Origin: Labilithrix luteola
GTDB lineage: Bacteria; Myxococcota_A; Polyangia; Polyangiales; Polyangiaceae
DNA length: 64,000 nucleotides
Assembly: GCF_001263205.1 (NCBI RefSeq)
Contig: NZ_CP012333.1
Coordinates: forward strand, 9,591,501 to 9,655,500
Direction of reading: 5' to 3'
Positions 26,971 through 35,711 of the stretch are shown here, piece by piece. Below the pieces are notes generated by a model. It worked only from the letters and a program-made list of their open reading frames with translations. It did not search any database and was not told where the DNA came from. Every line of letters begins with the position of its first letter. The first letter of the stretch is position 1. The translations under genes were made by a program, and so were the position numbers.

Positions 26971-28965
26971 TCAGCGATCGGCAGCGAAGTCGAGAGCTAC
27001 CCAGACGTCGACTCCGCTGCGGCCGATGCGATGCGCAGCAAGCGCACGAAGCGTGAGACATCCGCATCGATCACGCAGCTCGATCGCACCTCGTGCCGCG
27101 ACGAGCTCCGCGTTCGTCGCGTCGGCATCGGCAGCCACCGACGTGGTCAGGAAGTGGGACCACGGGACAACGAGTCCCGCCCCGCCCGTCGTGCCATCGC
27201 TGGTGAGGAAGCCCGACGACGGTTCGGTGCCAACGTCGGAGAGCGCGCGAGCGAGCACGGGATCGAGCCCGTTGCGCTCTGCAACGTTCGCCAGCACACG
27301 TGGGCCGTCCGACGGGCCGAACCGCACGTGCGCCACGGTGACGGCTCCCGAACGTGCGGGTGAATCGCCGAGAACGTAGCCGCCGTCGACCGTCGCGCCC
27401 AGCCACGAGAGGCTCGCGGCAACGCGTGCGCGCCCGAGAGGCCTGACGGCTTGGCCGACGACGTCCGATCCGAACGCCGCGCCGCCGGCCACGTCGACCG
27501 TCAGCGCCTTGCGTGCTCCCCATCGCCCAACGCCGGTCGATACGCCCACGTCGGCGAGCGGCGCCGTTCCCGAGATCCCCGTGAGCGCCCTGCCCGGCGC
27601 GATGCCGAGGAGCCCATCGCCCTTGGCGTGGAGAACCGCTGCCTCCGCGAACGGCTCGATCACGTGTACCCACGGATCGTTCGGCTCGCCTTCCGAGGCG
27701 TACGCTCGTGCGAGCGGAAGGCCGAGCCTCGCCCTCGCCGAACCTGCGCGGTCGGTGCCGTCGCGGTCGGGGTCGGCCGTCACGTCACCGATTCCTCGAA
27801 GCGCGAGCGACGCTTCGAGCGGTCCCATCGCCGTCGCCGCGAGCGCTCCGATCTCGGCACGTGCGAAGCTCAGCGTGCCCGCGCTCGGCGACGTCGCCGA
27901 CGGCGTCTGGTTCGTGAGGCGCAGCGCTCCGCCTTCGAGCGTGAGGTCGTACGCAATCCCGCTCGCCGCCGCACCCGAGGCACGCGCCCTGGCGATGGGA
28001 CCGACCGCGTCCACGTCGCCAAGGTTGCCACCGCGACGCGTGACGGCGCGGATCCCGCTCGAAACCACGAACGGCCCGCCGTGGACCGCCGCTTCGAAAC
28101 TCGCGCGGTCCCAAGGTTTGGCCGCCGCGTCGAGCTCGGTGGTCGAAACCACGCCTCGGCGACCGCGGATCATGTCCGCGTCCCAGGCCACGCCGAGCTC
28201 CTCGGAGGCCGTCGCGCCGCGCGCTTCGAGCAGCAAGCCGGTATCGGCGTCGGTCTGCTCGTCCGGGTCGACCTGTCCGAGCAAGAGCGGGGACGACGCG
28301 CCTTTCAGCTCGTCGTAGCGCACGTGCAGGTAGCTCGACGGCGTCTTCAGGCGCGTGTCGAGGGCATAGCCGCGAACGAGATAGGCGCCGCCCCGTAGAT
28401 CGAGCGAGGACTTCCCTCCCCCTTGCTTCCACGGGACGTGGATGCCCTCGCCGATGAAGAATCCGTCCTGACCACGCCACGCGATGTCGGGCGGCAAAAG
28501 GCCGAGGCGCTCGTCGGAACGGAGCCAGAAATACGGGAGATAGAGGACCGGAACGCCGTAGATGCGCAGCGTGGGCGAGCGGAGGATCAGATCCCCGGGT
28601 GGCGCGACGATGGCGTGATCGAAGTCGACGCGAAGGGGCGTGCCGAGGCATGGGCAGAACGCGAGCGAGCCCTTGCCGTCGACCTCGATGCCGTAGCGCG
28701 TACGCGAAAGCGTGATGCTCTCGCTGCGCAAATGGAACGGGGCGGAGTCGACCCGCACGTTGCCCGAGAGCTCGAGCGTTCGAAGCCGCGCATCGAAGCT
28801 GATTCGTTCCGCGCGCGTGCGCAGGTTCGAGCCAGGACCGAGCGCTTCGTCTTCGAGCGCTTCGTTGTCTTGCTCGTCCTCGTCGACCGAAGGCGACTCT
28901 TTCGCGAACGCGAGTGACGGGACGAAGAGCGTGGCCAATGCGGCGCACGCGAGAACCTTTCGCAT
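26971..28965 (-). CDS. LptD-like LPS-assembly outer-membrane protein
   Basis: The protein has 664 residues with signal peptide MRKVLACAALATLFVPSLAFA. The first 200 residues follow the OstA/LptD plan: a beta-jellyroll of strand repeats (RISFDARLRTLELSGNVRV and a SESITLSRTRYGIEVDGKGS segment), then PTLRIYGVPVLYLPYFWLRSDERLGLLPPDIAW, the conserved 'P.f.lPyf' junction to the barrel. The remainder is barrel-like. It is shorter than E. coli LptD (about 784) and the LptD disulfide cysteines are not evident apart from CPC near residue 110. It is transcribed after a small AMIN-like exported protein, 39 nt upstream. Confidence 0.7.
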   Translation of the reverse strand: MRKVLACAALATLFVPSLAFAKESPSVDEDEQDNEALEDEALGPGSNLRTRAERISFDARLRTLELSGNVRVDSAPFHLRSESITLSRTRYGIEVDGKGSLAFCPCLGTPLRVDFDHAIVAPPGDLILRSPTLRIYGVPVLYLPYFWLRSDERLGLLPPDIAWRGQDGFFIGEGIHVPWKQGGGKSSLDLRGGAYLVRGYALDTRLKTPSSYLHVRYDELKGASSPLLLGQVDPDEQTDADTGLLLEARGATASEELGVAWDADMIRGRRGVVSTTELDAAAKPWDRASFEAAVHGGPFVVSSGIRAVTRRGGNLGDVDAVGPIARARASGAAASGIAYDLTLEGGALRLTNQTPSATSPSAGTLSFARAEIGALAATAMGPLEASLALRGIGDVTADPDRDGTDRAGSARARLGLPLARAYASEGEPNDPWVHVIEPFAEAAVLHAKGDGLLGIAPGRALTGISGTAPLADVGVSTGVGRWGARKALTVDVAGGAAFGSDVVGQAVRPLGRARVAASLSWLGATVDGGYVLGDSPARSGAVTVAHVRFGPSDGPRVLANVAERNGLDPVLARALSDVGTEPSSGFLTSDGTTGGAGLVVPWSHFLTTSVAADADATNAELVAARGAIELRDRCGCLTLRALAAHRIGRSGVDVWVALDFAADR

Positions 28966-29004
28966 CGCGCTCCGAATCCGAAGACGATCCGCGCGCCCAA
29001 CCGA

Positions 29005-29724
29005 CTAGCGGCGGCTCTTCGCGCCGCCCTTCTTGCCGATGTTCTTCGGGGCCGGACGATTCTCCGTGCCCTCGTCGCCTTCGCCCTCACCCGGGGACGG
29101 CGCGGCGCTCGGCGCGAGGCCGTAGTCACCCTTGGGGAAGTCGATGATGAGCTTCGCGCTCTTGTCGGGAGCCGCCTGCATTTTCCACGTGGGCGCGGCG
29201 CCCGACGCACGAAGGTCGATGACGAAGTGCAGATCGTTGCCGTGCGGAACGAGGCGCGCGCGGCTCACGGGCGTGTTGAAATGCACCGTCACGAGCGAGT
29301 TGAGGTTGTTGCGCTGGCGAACGTAGGCGCCCTTGAGGATGTACGTGAGTGAGCCCTGCGCCTTGTGCTCTTCGACCTGAACCGGCTGGGTGAGCTGCAC
29401 GAAGAGCCGCGAACCGCCGTCGGGCAAGGCCTCGAAGCCGGGCATCGTGGCCGTTGGTCCCGCGGGAGCCTTGCGGAGCCTGGCCGCGTGCGCCGACTTC
29501 ACGGGCTTGTCGCTGTAGGCGTAGCCCGCGGCCGGCACGGTCGGCTTCTTCTCGCCCGCGTCTTTGCTCTCGCCCTGCTCACCGCCTGCGGGAGGCGTGC
29601 TGTCGCCCCCCGCAGACGCTGAACCCGCTGCCGTAGCCGAGCCTGCCGGCGCGGCCTGGGCGTGAGCGGCCGCAGGCGTGATCACGAGCGCCAGCGCGAC
29701 TAGATGACGAGCGGCAAGGCCCAT
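29005..29724 (-). CDS. Exported protein with AMIN-like beta domain
   Basis: The protein has 239 residues from ATG 29724. It has a signal peptide (ALALVITPAAAHAQ), then an Ala/Gly/Ser-rich low-complexity stretch. A compact beta-domain at about 95-205 includes SRLFVQLTQPVQVEEHKAQG, TVHFNTPVSRARLVPHG and LHFVIDLRASG, followed by an acidic-basic tail (ENRPAPKNIGKKGG). The strand pattern resembles AMIN domains, which bind peptidoglycan or target amidases and secretins. It precedes the lptD-like gene with 39 nt spacing, so a joint role in envelope assembly is possible. Confidence 0.6.
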   Translation of the reverse strand: MGLAARHLVALALVITPAAAHAQAAPAGSATAAGSASAGGDSTPPAGGEQGESKDAGEKKPTVPAAGYAYSDKPVKSAHAARLRKAPAGPTATMPGFEALPDGGSRLFVQLTQPVQVEEHKAQGSLTYILKGAYVRQRNNLNSLVTVHFNTPVSRARLVPHGNDLHFVIDLRASGAAPTWKMQAAPDKSAKLIIDFPKGDYGLAPSAAPSPGEGEGDEGTENRPAPKNIGKKGGAKSRR

Positions 29725-29846
29725 GCATCCAGTAGAGCACGGCGCACGCGTCACCGACAACGAGACGACGAATCGAGCAGCCTGTGTTTCGCTAGCTGTT
29801 TCGATAAGTCGATCGATGTATCTGATCCGTAACCGTGGAAGGCGGT

Positions 29847-30320
29847 TCAGCCGAGCTTCGCGAGCACCGCGAGGATCTCGTCGTCGCTGCGCTGGCCGTC
29901 GTGCTTTTGGTACCAAGCAACCTTGCCCGCCTTGTCGACGATGACCGTCGCGCGACCGTCGATGCCTTTGTCGGCGAGGAACAGACCGTATTTCTCGCCC
30001 ACCGCCCCACGCGGCTGGAAGTCGGCGAGAAGCGGATAACCGATGCCCATCTGCTTGGCGAACGCCTGGTGCGCCCAGACGCTGTCGACGCTGATGCCGA
30101 GCACCTGCGCGTTCGCGCCGTCGATGCGCACGGAGTCGTCCTTGAAGCAGGCGTGCTCCTTCGAGCACGTCGGACTGAAGTCGAGCGGATAGAACGCGAG
30201 CACGACGTTCTTCTTCCCACGGAATGAGCTCAGCTTGATCGGCTTGCCGGGGCGCCCTTCGGCGGTGAGTTCGTTCGACGGGAGCTCGAAGTCGGGGGCT
30301 TCACTACCAACCTGAATCAT
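29847..30320 (-). CDS. Peroxiredoxin (AhpC/TSA family)
   Basis: This is a thiol peroxidase of 157 residues from ATG 30320, with AAGGA five bases before it. The peroxidatic Cys52 sits in YPLDFSPTCSKEH, and Cys58 may be the resolving cysteine (an atypical 2-Cys or Bcp/AhpE-like layout). Core signatures are VGSEAPDFELPS at the start and KNVVLAFYPLDF. It reduces H2O2 and organic hydroperoxides using thioredoxin-type donors. An upstream ATG at 30380 is in frame but outside the conserved domain. The gene is divergent from bactofilin, 93 nt apart. Confidence 0.92.
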   Translation of the reverse strand: MIQVGSEAPDFELPSNELTAEGRPGKPIKLSSFRGKKNVVLAFYPLDFSPTCSKEHACFKDDSVRIDGANAQVLGISVDSVWAHQAFAKQMGIGYPLLADFQPRGAVGEKYGLFLADKGIDGRATVIVDKAGKVAWYQKHDGQRSDDEILAVLAKLG

Positions 30321-30413
30321 CGGAGTCCTTCCTTCCCTACACGTGTCGTCGGGCATAGGCCGGGTGCGTCCTGTTGCCAAGGACCGAGCGCCCTGCTACC
30401 GGATGCGACCAAG

Positions 30414-30806
30414 ATGGACGCGCTGCCTGCTACGGAAATCACTGCCCTGCTCGGTCGCGGCACTCGCTTCGAAGGAAAGCTCTATTTCGAAGGCCGTGTG
30501 CGGGTCGATGGCCTGTTCAAGGGCGAGATCAAGAGCGACGACACGCTCATCATCGGCGACGGCGCCGAAGTGCACGCGGAGATCGACGTCGCCACGGTGA
30601 TCGTTCGCGGTGGCATCGTTCACGGCAACATCCGCGCGAGCCAGGCGATCGAGATCCACGCGCCCGGCAAAGTGATCGGCAACATCCACTCGCCCTCGCT
30701 CTTCATCGAGCGCGGCGTCGAGTTCCAGGGATCCTGCCGGATGGACTCGGTCGAGACCGCGGTGACCGACACGCGATCGATGCACGACGCTCAAGCGCAC
30801 GCGTGA
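30414..30806 (+). CDS. Bactofilin
   Basis: This is a cytoskeletal polymer protein of 130 residues (DUF583). The central right-handed beta-helix is visible as regular hexapeptide-like repeats: YFEGRVRVDGLFKGEI, TLIIGDGAEVHAEIDV, TVIVRGGIVHGNIRAS, EIHAPGKVIGNIHSP and LFIERGVEFQGSC. The N-terminal membrane-targeting tail is short (MDALPATEITALLGRGT), as in BacM-type and other myxobacterial bactofilins. These form filaments that position proteins or shape the cell wall. The next gene (lipoprotein) overlaps its stop by GTGA. Confidence 0.95.
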   Translation: MDALPATEITALLGRGTRFEGKLYFEGRVRVDGLFKGEIKSDDTLIIGDGAEVHAEIDVATVIVRGGIVHGNIRASQAIEIHAPGKVIGNIHSPSLFIERGVEFQGSCRMDSVETAVTDTRSMHDAQAHA

Positions 30807-31306
30807 TCCTCGCACGGCGCACGCGAGCTCTCGCGGTTTGCCTGGTTTGTCTCGTGGGCATGGGGCTCGCTTCGTGCGCGGGCCCCACGCAGCGCAGTGC
30901 GGGTGAGAATCCCGCGCGGGGCACCACGTCGCCCGCGGCGAGTGCCGCCCCGCCCGGTGCCGACGCCGAGCCCGTGGCCACGCTCGACGAGCTCGCAGCG
31001 CGAGGCGCCGTCGATGCGCCGCTGATGAAAGAGACGCTGCGTGCCGATCCAGCTGCGCCCAAGACGGCAGAGATTCGTGCCGAGCGCGATCTCTGCGTTC
31101 GTGCAGCGTTCGCCGCGAGCGCATCCGTTCGGGCTTGGTTCGCAGATGCGAGCGGCGATGCGCGCGGTGATGCGGCGACGGGCGTTTCGGGTCTCGTTCC
31201 TCCGCGCGGGCCGGCCTGTGCGAAGAAGGGCGAGGTCTTGCGCCTGATGGTCGACGCGCCCGCGAACGCGACCATGTCCCGAGCGGTCGTGTGGACGTCG
31301 CCCTGA
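30803..31306 (+). CDS. Small lipoprotein coupled to bactofilin
   Basis: The protein has 167 residues, starting with a GTG at 30803 within the bactofilin stop. The signal peptide ends at GLASC (consensus lipobox). An Ala/Pro/Ser low-complexity tether is followed by a helical domain with cysteines (RDLCVRAAF, GPACAKKGE) and a final strand (VDAPANATMSRAVVWTSP). I know no family. The overlapping start means the two products are made together, so this lipoprotein may serve the bactofilin scaffold on the outside of the inner membrane or at the outer membrane. Confidence 0.7.
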   Translation: MILARRTRALAVCLVCLVGMGLASCAGPTQRSAGENPARGTTSPAASAAPPGADAEPVATLDELAARGAVDAPLMKETLRADPAAPKTAEIRAERDLCVRAAFAASASVRAWFADASGDARGDAATGVSGLVPPRGPACAKKGEVLRLMVDAPANATMSRAVVWTSP

Positions 31307-31387
31307 CCGCGGTCGCGCTTTCTCGAGCTTCACGATCGACGTCGCGCCCCAGGAAATGAGACGGGCGCTTGCGCTAAGCTCCGCGTC

Positions 31388-32209
31388 GTGAGCGCAAAAG
31401 CGACCGGTTATCTGCACGGCTACAGCCCCGAGGAACGCGAACGTCTTCATCGGCAGGCGCGTTTCCTCGCGCCCATGGTCCACGACCGCCTTCCCTACCA
31501 GCGCCGCAAGCGCCTACTGGAAGTCGGCGCGGGCGTCGGCGCGCAGACGGAGATCTTGCTCCGTCACTTCCCCGACCTCCACGTCACCGGCATCGAGATC
31601 AACGACGAACAGATCGCCGAGGCGCGCCGCTTCCTCGGAACGGTCCCGTGGGCGAAGGATCGCTTCGAGATTCTCAAGGCCGATGCGACGGCGCTCGAGT
31701 TCGGCTCGGAGACGTTCGACGGTGCGTTCCTCTGCTGGGTGCTCGAGCACGTCGGCGATCCCGCGCGCGTGCTGGCCGAGGTGAGGCGCGTGCTCGTTCC
31801 TGGCAGCCCGGTCGTCTGCAACGAGGTCGTCAACGCCACGTTCTTCATCGATCCGTACAGCCCCGACACACTCCGGTACTGGACGGCCTTCAACGAGCAC
31901 CAGCTTGCGGTCGGCGGCGATCCGTTCGTCGGCGCCAAGCTCGGAAACCTGCTCCAGTCGGTCGGCTTCCGCGACATCGTCACCGAAGTGAAGACGTTCC
32001 ACTTCGACAATCGCGATCCGGCTCCGCGTACCGAGTTCCTCGCGTACTGGACCGATCTGCTCCTCTCCGGTGCGCCCGCGCTGCTCGCCGCCAACCAGGT
32101 CTCGGCCGACGTGGTCGAGGGCATGCGCAAGGAGCTCGCACGCGTCGCTCGAGATCCGAACAGCGTGTTCTTCTACTCGTTCATCCAGGCCCGCGCACGC
32201 GCCTGGTAG
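31388..32209 (+). CDS. Class I SAM-dependent methyltransferase
   Basis: The protein has 273 residues from a GTG at 31388. The SAM-binding motif I is LLEVGAGVGAQTEIL, the acidic end of strand 2 is VTGIEIN, and motif III-like LCWVLEHVGDPARVLAEVRRVLVPG is characteristic of methyltransferase family 11 proteins. The C-terminal half (YWTAFNEHQLAVGGDPFVG and the following helices) should form the acceptor pocket, but nothing in it names a substrate. It is monocistronic by spacing, 81 nt after the lipoprotein gene. Confidence 0.88.
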   Translation: MSAKATGYLHGYSPEERERLHRQARFLAPMVHDRLPYQRRKRLLEVGAGVGAQTEILLRHFPDLHVTGIEINDEQIAEARRFLGTVPWAKDRFEILKADATALEFGSETFDGAFLCWVLEHVGDPARVLAEVRRVLVPGSPVVCNEVVNATFFIDPYSPDTLRYWTAFNEHQLAVGGDPFVGAKLGNLLQSVGFRDIVTEVKTFHFDNRDPAPRTEFLAYWTDLLLSGAPALLAANQVSADVVEGMRKELARVARDPNSVFFYSFIQARARAW

Positions 32210-32298
32210 CACGCGCCTAGGCGCGGACGACCTCGGCGATCTGTACCTGCAGATCGCCGAAGTCACGCCGGTCGTCGCGCCCTAGCGCATCGCTCGGT

Positions 32299-33411
32299 TC
32301 ACTTGATGCCGGTGCCCTGCGTCTCGCAGCCGAAGACGATGTCGATCTTCCCTTCTGCGTTTTGGAGCAGCGTGTTGCAGCTCGTCTCGCAGATGAGGAT
32401 CTTCGTCGGGTTGTTCGGATTGTCGTAGTGCCAGCCGGTGCCGTTGGTGCAGTCGGCGCTGTAGTCGAGCGTCTGCGCCGTACCACCCTTCGGCGTGTAC
32501 TGGACGTTGACCTTGTTCTTGTCGAGCGTCTCGCCGTTCGGCGGCGCCGGCAGCGCGTAGTCGCACGAGAGCGCGGCCGAGCGAATCTGACCGAGCACGT
32601 TCACGAAGTCCGTCGTGATCTGGCCGGGGTTGCTCGTGGAGATGAGAACGGCCTTGCTGGTGCCGCCGCCTGCAGCAATCGCGTCGAGGTTGTCGAGCTC
32701 ACTGCCGACGCCGATGACGTACGTCTTGATGTCCGGAAGACCGGTGCCGGCGGCCTTTGCCGAGTTATCGACCGAGCTGCTGCACCCGTTCGGCTCGCCG
32801 TCGGTGACGAGGACCACCGCGGTCTTCTTACCGGTCGCCTGAACGGTCTTGGCGAACGCGACGGCGCCCGTGAGCGCGGGCTGCGTGGGCGTGTTGGCGT
32901 TCGGATCGGGGCCGTGGCTCGCAAGCGCGGTTGCAAGCGTTCCAGCCGTGTCGGGCAGAGCCGTCATGCCGACGAGCTGACTCTGGTAGGACGACGACTG
33001 ACACGAGTCCTTCGAGGACGGGAACACCTGCTCCGAGGCGAAGAGGCCGGCCGACTGCGGGTCCTTGAAGAAGGACGTGAGGCCTGCGAGAACCGAGTCC
33101 CACTTGTTGTTGGGCGACGGGTTGTATTTCATGCTGCCCGAGCGATCGACGACGAACACGAGGTAGACGGGCTCGGCCTGCCCGTTCGCGTTCGACGTGG
33201 CGCACGCTTCGGTGACGGTGCCGCCCGGTCCACCGCTCGTTCCGGTGTTGCTGCCGCCATCGCCGTCCAGAAAGCCGCTGCTGCCGTTGCCGCCGCTGCT
33301 TCCTCCGCTGCTGCCGTTGCCGTGACCAAACTCCGAGTCGTCGCTGCTGCCGCCGCAGGCGAGAGCAACCGACGAGACCAAGCCGAGGACGACGAACGCA
33401 CGCTTGAGCAT
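32299..33411 (-). CDS. vWA-domain lipoprotein
   Basis: The protein has 370 residues, with GGAGG 4 nt before ATG 33411. Lipobox ALAC is followed by a Gly/Ser/Asn-rich tether, then a von Willebrand A domain. The metal-ion-dependent adhesion site is intact in its first part (VFVVDRSGSM: DxSxS), and a later acidic pair sits in VVLVTDGEPNGCSSS. Cysteines in the last 100 residues (SCDYALP, CETSCNTLL) could form disulfides. Surface vWA lipoproteins mediate metal-dependent adhesion or assembly. The partner is unknown and no operon mate is seen. Confidence 0.85.
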   Translation of the reverse strand: MLKRAFVVLGLVSSVALACGGSSDDSEFGHGNGSSGGSSGGNGSSGFLDGDGGSNTGTSGGPGGTVTEACATSNANGQAEPVYLVFVVDRSGSMKYNPSPNNKWDSVLAGLTSFFKDPQSAGLFASEQVFPSSKDSCQSSSYQSQLVGMTALPDTAGTLATALASHGPDPNANTPTQPALTGAVAFAKTVQATGKKTAVVLVTDGEPNGCSSSVDNSAKAAGTGLPDIKTYVIGVGSELDNLDAIAAGGGTSKAVLISTSNPGQITTDFVNVLGQIRSAALSCDYALPAPPNGETLDKNKVNVQYTPKGGTAQTLDYSADCTNGTGWHYDNPNNPTKILICETSCNTLLQNAEGKIDIVFGCETQGTGIK

Positions 33412-33733
33412 GAAACCTCCGAAGGAACGCATGAAGCCTCTCGATCGTACATTGAGGGCCGCCTTTCGCATCGTGGAGAACGTGCACGTGCGCGCAGGTT
33501 CGTCGGAGATCGGAGTGAAAGCGGAGTGCATGGAGAGTGCGTGAACACACCTCTCCTCGGTCGCCTACGACGCGCTCACGACACGCGAAGAGTCAGCGCG
33601 AGCGCTATCCCGTCCGAGATTCTTGCGGGGGATGGCCTCCGCGTGGCGGACTGCATCGGCCTCGCCTTGCATGAACGCACATGAGCCCCAATGCAGGTCA
33701 TGGTCGCAAGGCCCCGCTAGAATCGCTGCGGTT
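33412..33733. other. Intergenic region, no supported gene
   Basis: These 322 nt lie between the vWA gene start and the glycosylase stop, both on the minus strand. They should hold the vWA promoter. Short reading frames here are arginine/serine-rich shadows with no motif or ribosome site. I see no RNA gene or repeat. Confidence 0.5.
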
Positions 33734-34474
33734 TCAATCGCTTCGGCCGTCGTCCTTGCGGAGACCGAGACCGATCGACTTCGCCGGAGGCCGTGAAACG
33801 AAGCGGCTCTCGGCGTCGAAGAATCGCCACGGCGCCTCGGCGATCTCGCCGGCGTAGGCCACGCCCACCCGCGCGCTGACGCCGACCTTCGGGCGCTTGC
33901 TGCGCGGCAAGAGATAGACGGAGTTGCTCTCGACGAGATCGACAGCGTCGTGCGCGCGCGTGAGTCCCAGCGCACGAGCGAGCCTCCCCGGCCCGTCGGT
34001 GCGAATGTCGCTCGCGATGCCGAGCACCGGCTCACCGGCGCGGACGAGTACGGCGTGACCGGTGCCCTCGCCGAAGCAGACCACGTTGAAGCAGTCGTAC
34101 ATGCCGTAGATCAGGTACACGTACGCATGGCCGTGCGGACCGAGGAGCGTCCGCGTGCGCTTCGTGAGACCGGCGCGGGCGTGGCTCGCGAGATCTTTCG
34201 GGCCTCGGTAGGCCTCGGTCTCCACGATGCGGACGACACGCACGTGTCCGGCGTGACCGGGAGGTAGTGGAGAGAGAGCGTCGTCTCGTTTGTCGTGCGG
34301 CGTGCGGACGACGAGATACGTCCCGAGGAGCGCCTTCGCGAGCACGAGGGCGTCGCGCGCGTAGAAGTCGCGCGCGAGCCTCTCGCCGTCGACGTCGATC
34401 GCTCGCTCAGTTGACGAGGCGGACGTCGACGCGGCGATCTTGCTTGTAGCCTTCTTCGTTCGTACCGACCGCAT
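33734..34474 (-). CDS. 3-methyladenine DNA glycosylase (AAG/MPG family)
   Basis: This is a base-excision repair enzyme of 246 residues that removes alkylated purines. RIVETEAYRGPKDLASHARAG holds the catalytic glutamate (in the TEAY motif). It is followed by TRTLLGPHGHAYVYLIYGMY, the family's base-intercalating tyrosine region, and NVVCFGEG. The only in-frame ATG upstream of the conserved start (RDFYARDALVLAKALLGTYLV) is at 34474, so the gene overlaps the end of the OmpA-type gene by 68 nt on the same strand. The first 25 residues are low-complexity Ser/Thr/Lys and not conserved. Confidence 0.9.
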   Translation of the reverse strand: MRSVRTKKATSKIAASTSASSTERAIDVDGERLARDFYARDALVLAKALLGTYLVVRTPHDKRDDALSPLPPGHAGHVRVVRIVETEAYRGPKDLASHARAGLTKRTRTLLGPHGHAYVYLIYGMYDCFNVVCFGEGTGHAVLVRAGEPVLGIASDIRTDGPGRLARALGLTRAHDAVDLVESNSVYLLPRSKRPKVGVSARVGVAYAGEIAEAPWRFFDAESRFVSRPPAKSIGLGLRKDDGRSD

Positions 34475-35012
34475 CGAGCTCGCCGCGAGACGTCGCCTGG
34501 AGCTTGTCGCGCGCGACGCCGAGATCCTGCATGTATCGACGGACGGTGTCCGCCCGGCTCTCGCCGAGCGTCATGTTGTACTCCGGTTCGCCGCGCGCGT
34601 CAGCGCGACCGACGAGCGACACGCTCCGGCCCTTGAGCGCGCCTTCGGTCAGGCAGCGGGCAACCGTCGCGAGCATCGTGCGATCTTCTTCCACGAGTGT
34701 GGCCGAGTCGAAGTCGAAACTCGGCGCATACGCCTGCCCCGTCGGGCGCGCCGGGATGCCACACGCCTTGGCGATCTCGTCGGAGACGCTGAGGCCTGCG
34801 GTCTGGACGTCAGGACCGTTCGAGCCGGTCGCGGCGCCGGACGGCGGGAGCGCGCTCGCCGTGGTCGTCGTCTGACCTACGGCAGGCTGGTTCTTGTTCG
34901 CGTCGGCCGCCGACTTCGCGTTCTTCGAGGAAAAGCCCGGGGAGTCACACCCCGCGACGAGACCGAGAGAGAGGAGGCCCAGGAGGCAAAACCGGCTCAG
35001 CATGGGAAGCAT
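34407..35012 (-). CDS. OmpA-family peptidoglycan-binding lipoprotein (Pal-like)
   Basis: The protein has 201 residues. The lipobox is LVAGC near residue 22. A Thr/Ala-rich spacer is followed by an OmpA C-terminal domain (about 90-201): PSFDFDSATLVEEDRTML, then VSLVGRADARGEPEYNMTLGESRADTVRRYM and KLQATSRGELDA. The peptidoglycan-binding Asp and Arg (DAR...SRAD...R) are present. Two ATGs (35012, 35003) are possible and neither has a strong ribosome site. The protein tethers the outer membrane to the wall. Tol genes are not in the window. Confidence 0.88.
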   Translation of the reverse strand: MLPMLSRFCLLGLLSLGLVAGCDSPGFSSKNAKSAADANKNQPAVGQTTTTASALPPSGAATGSNGPDVQTAGLSVSDEIAKACGIPARPTGQAYAPSFDFDSATLVEEDRTMLATVARCLTEGALKGRSVSLVGRADARGEPEYNMTLGESRADTVRRYMQDLGVARDKLQATSRGELDAVGTNEEGYKQDRRVDVRLVN

Positions 35013-35119
35013 CGAACCAAACGCTTGACGATGGGGCCAAATTCCCGACTCGACGTGAGCCCAAATCCGAGCTCAGCCCAAGCGTCGGGAGAGGGCCAGG
35101 TGTGCTAACCATCTCCGAC

Positions 35120-35701
35120 ATGGACGTTTCGGTGCTTCTCGAGCCCACGCTAGACCTGCCCCGCCTCACGGAGATCCTCGACGGTCTCGGTCACGAAGGG
35201 CGCGTCCACACGATTCGTACGTGGGGCAAGCATCAGCAAGCCAAGATCTTCGAGGCCGCCAAGGGCCACATGAAGCTCGACCTCGACTTCCTCGTTCCGA
35301 CTGGAACGGATCCGCTCGTCGAGGTCATCCATGACGGCCAGAACACGCTGCCGCTCTTCAACCACTTCCAGAAGCGCTTCACGAAACTCGAGGGCGAGGA
35401 CTTCCCGATCGGCGGCTACAACCACCAGACGATGTCGCCAGTGACCGGCCCGGGCTACTTCGTGGTGACGCTCGGTGAGGGCGAACACGAGGGCGAGCTC
35501 GCCATCGACTACACGAAGCTTCCCAAGCACAAGCCGGAGAGCTGGCCGAAGATCCGCCCGAACGACGGCCTCGGCGCCCTCGTCTACGGCGGAATGATCG
35601 ACCACTTGCGTGGCATCTCGAGCCACGTCTCCATCGGACGCGCCTACAAGGGGAAGGCGATGGACGCGTGGTTCGCTCTCGTCCGAAAAGATCCCAGCTG
35701 A
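35120..35701 (+). CDS. Conserved-looking hypothetical protein
   Basis: The protein has 193 residues from ATG 35120; a GTG at 35102 is also in frame. There is no signal peptide or membrane helix. Regular secondary structure is visible: MDVSVLLEPTLDLPRLTEIL helix-strand start, KIFEAAKGHMKLDLDFLVP, PLVEVIHDGQNTLPLFNHFQKRF, and a C-terminal SHVSIGRAYKGKAMDAWFALVRK. I do not recognise the family. It lies 10 nt upstream of a COG3146-type acyltransferase gene, so the two are likely one operon. Confidence 0.65.
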   Translation: MDVSVLLEPTLDLPRLTEILDGLGHEGRVHTIRTWGKHQQAKIFEAAKGHMKLDLDFLVPTGTDPLVEVIHDGQNTLPLFNHFQKRFTKLEGEDFPIGGYNHQTMSPVTGPGYFVVTLGEGEHEGELAIDYTKLPKHKPESWPKIRPNDGLGALVYGGMIDHLRGISSHVSIGRAYKGKAMDAWFALVRKDPS

Positions 35702-35711
35702 ACGAGTCCGA

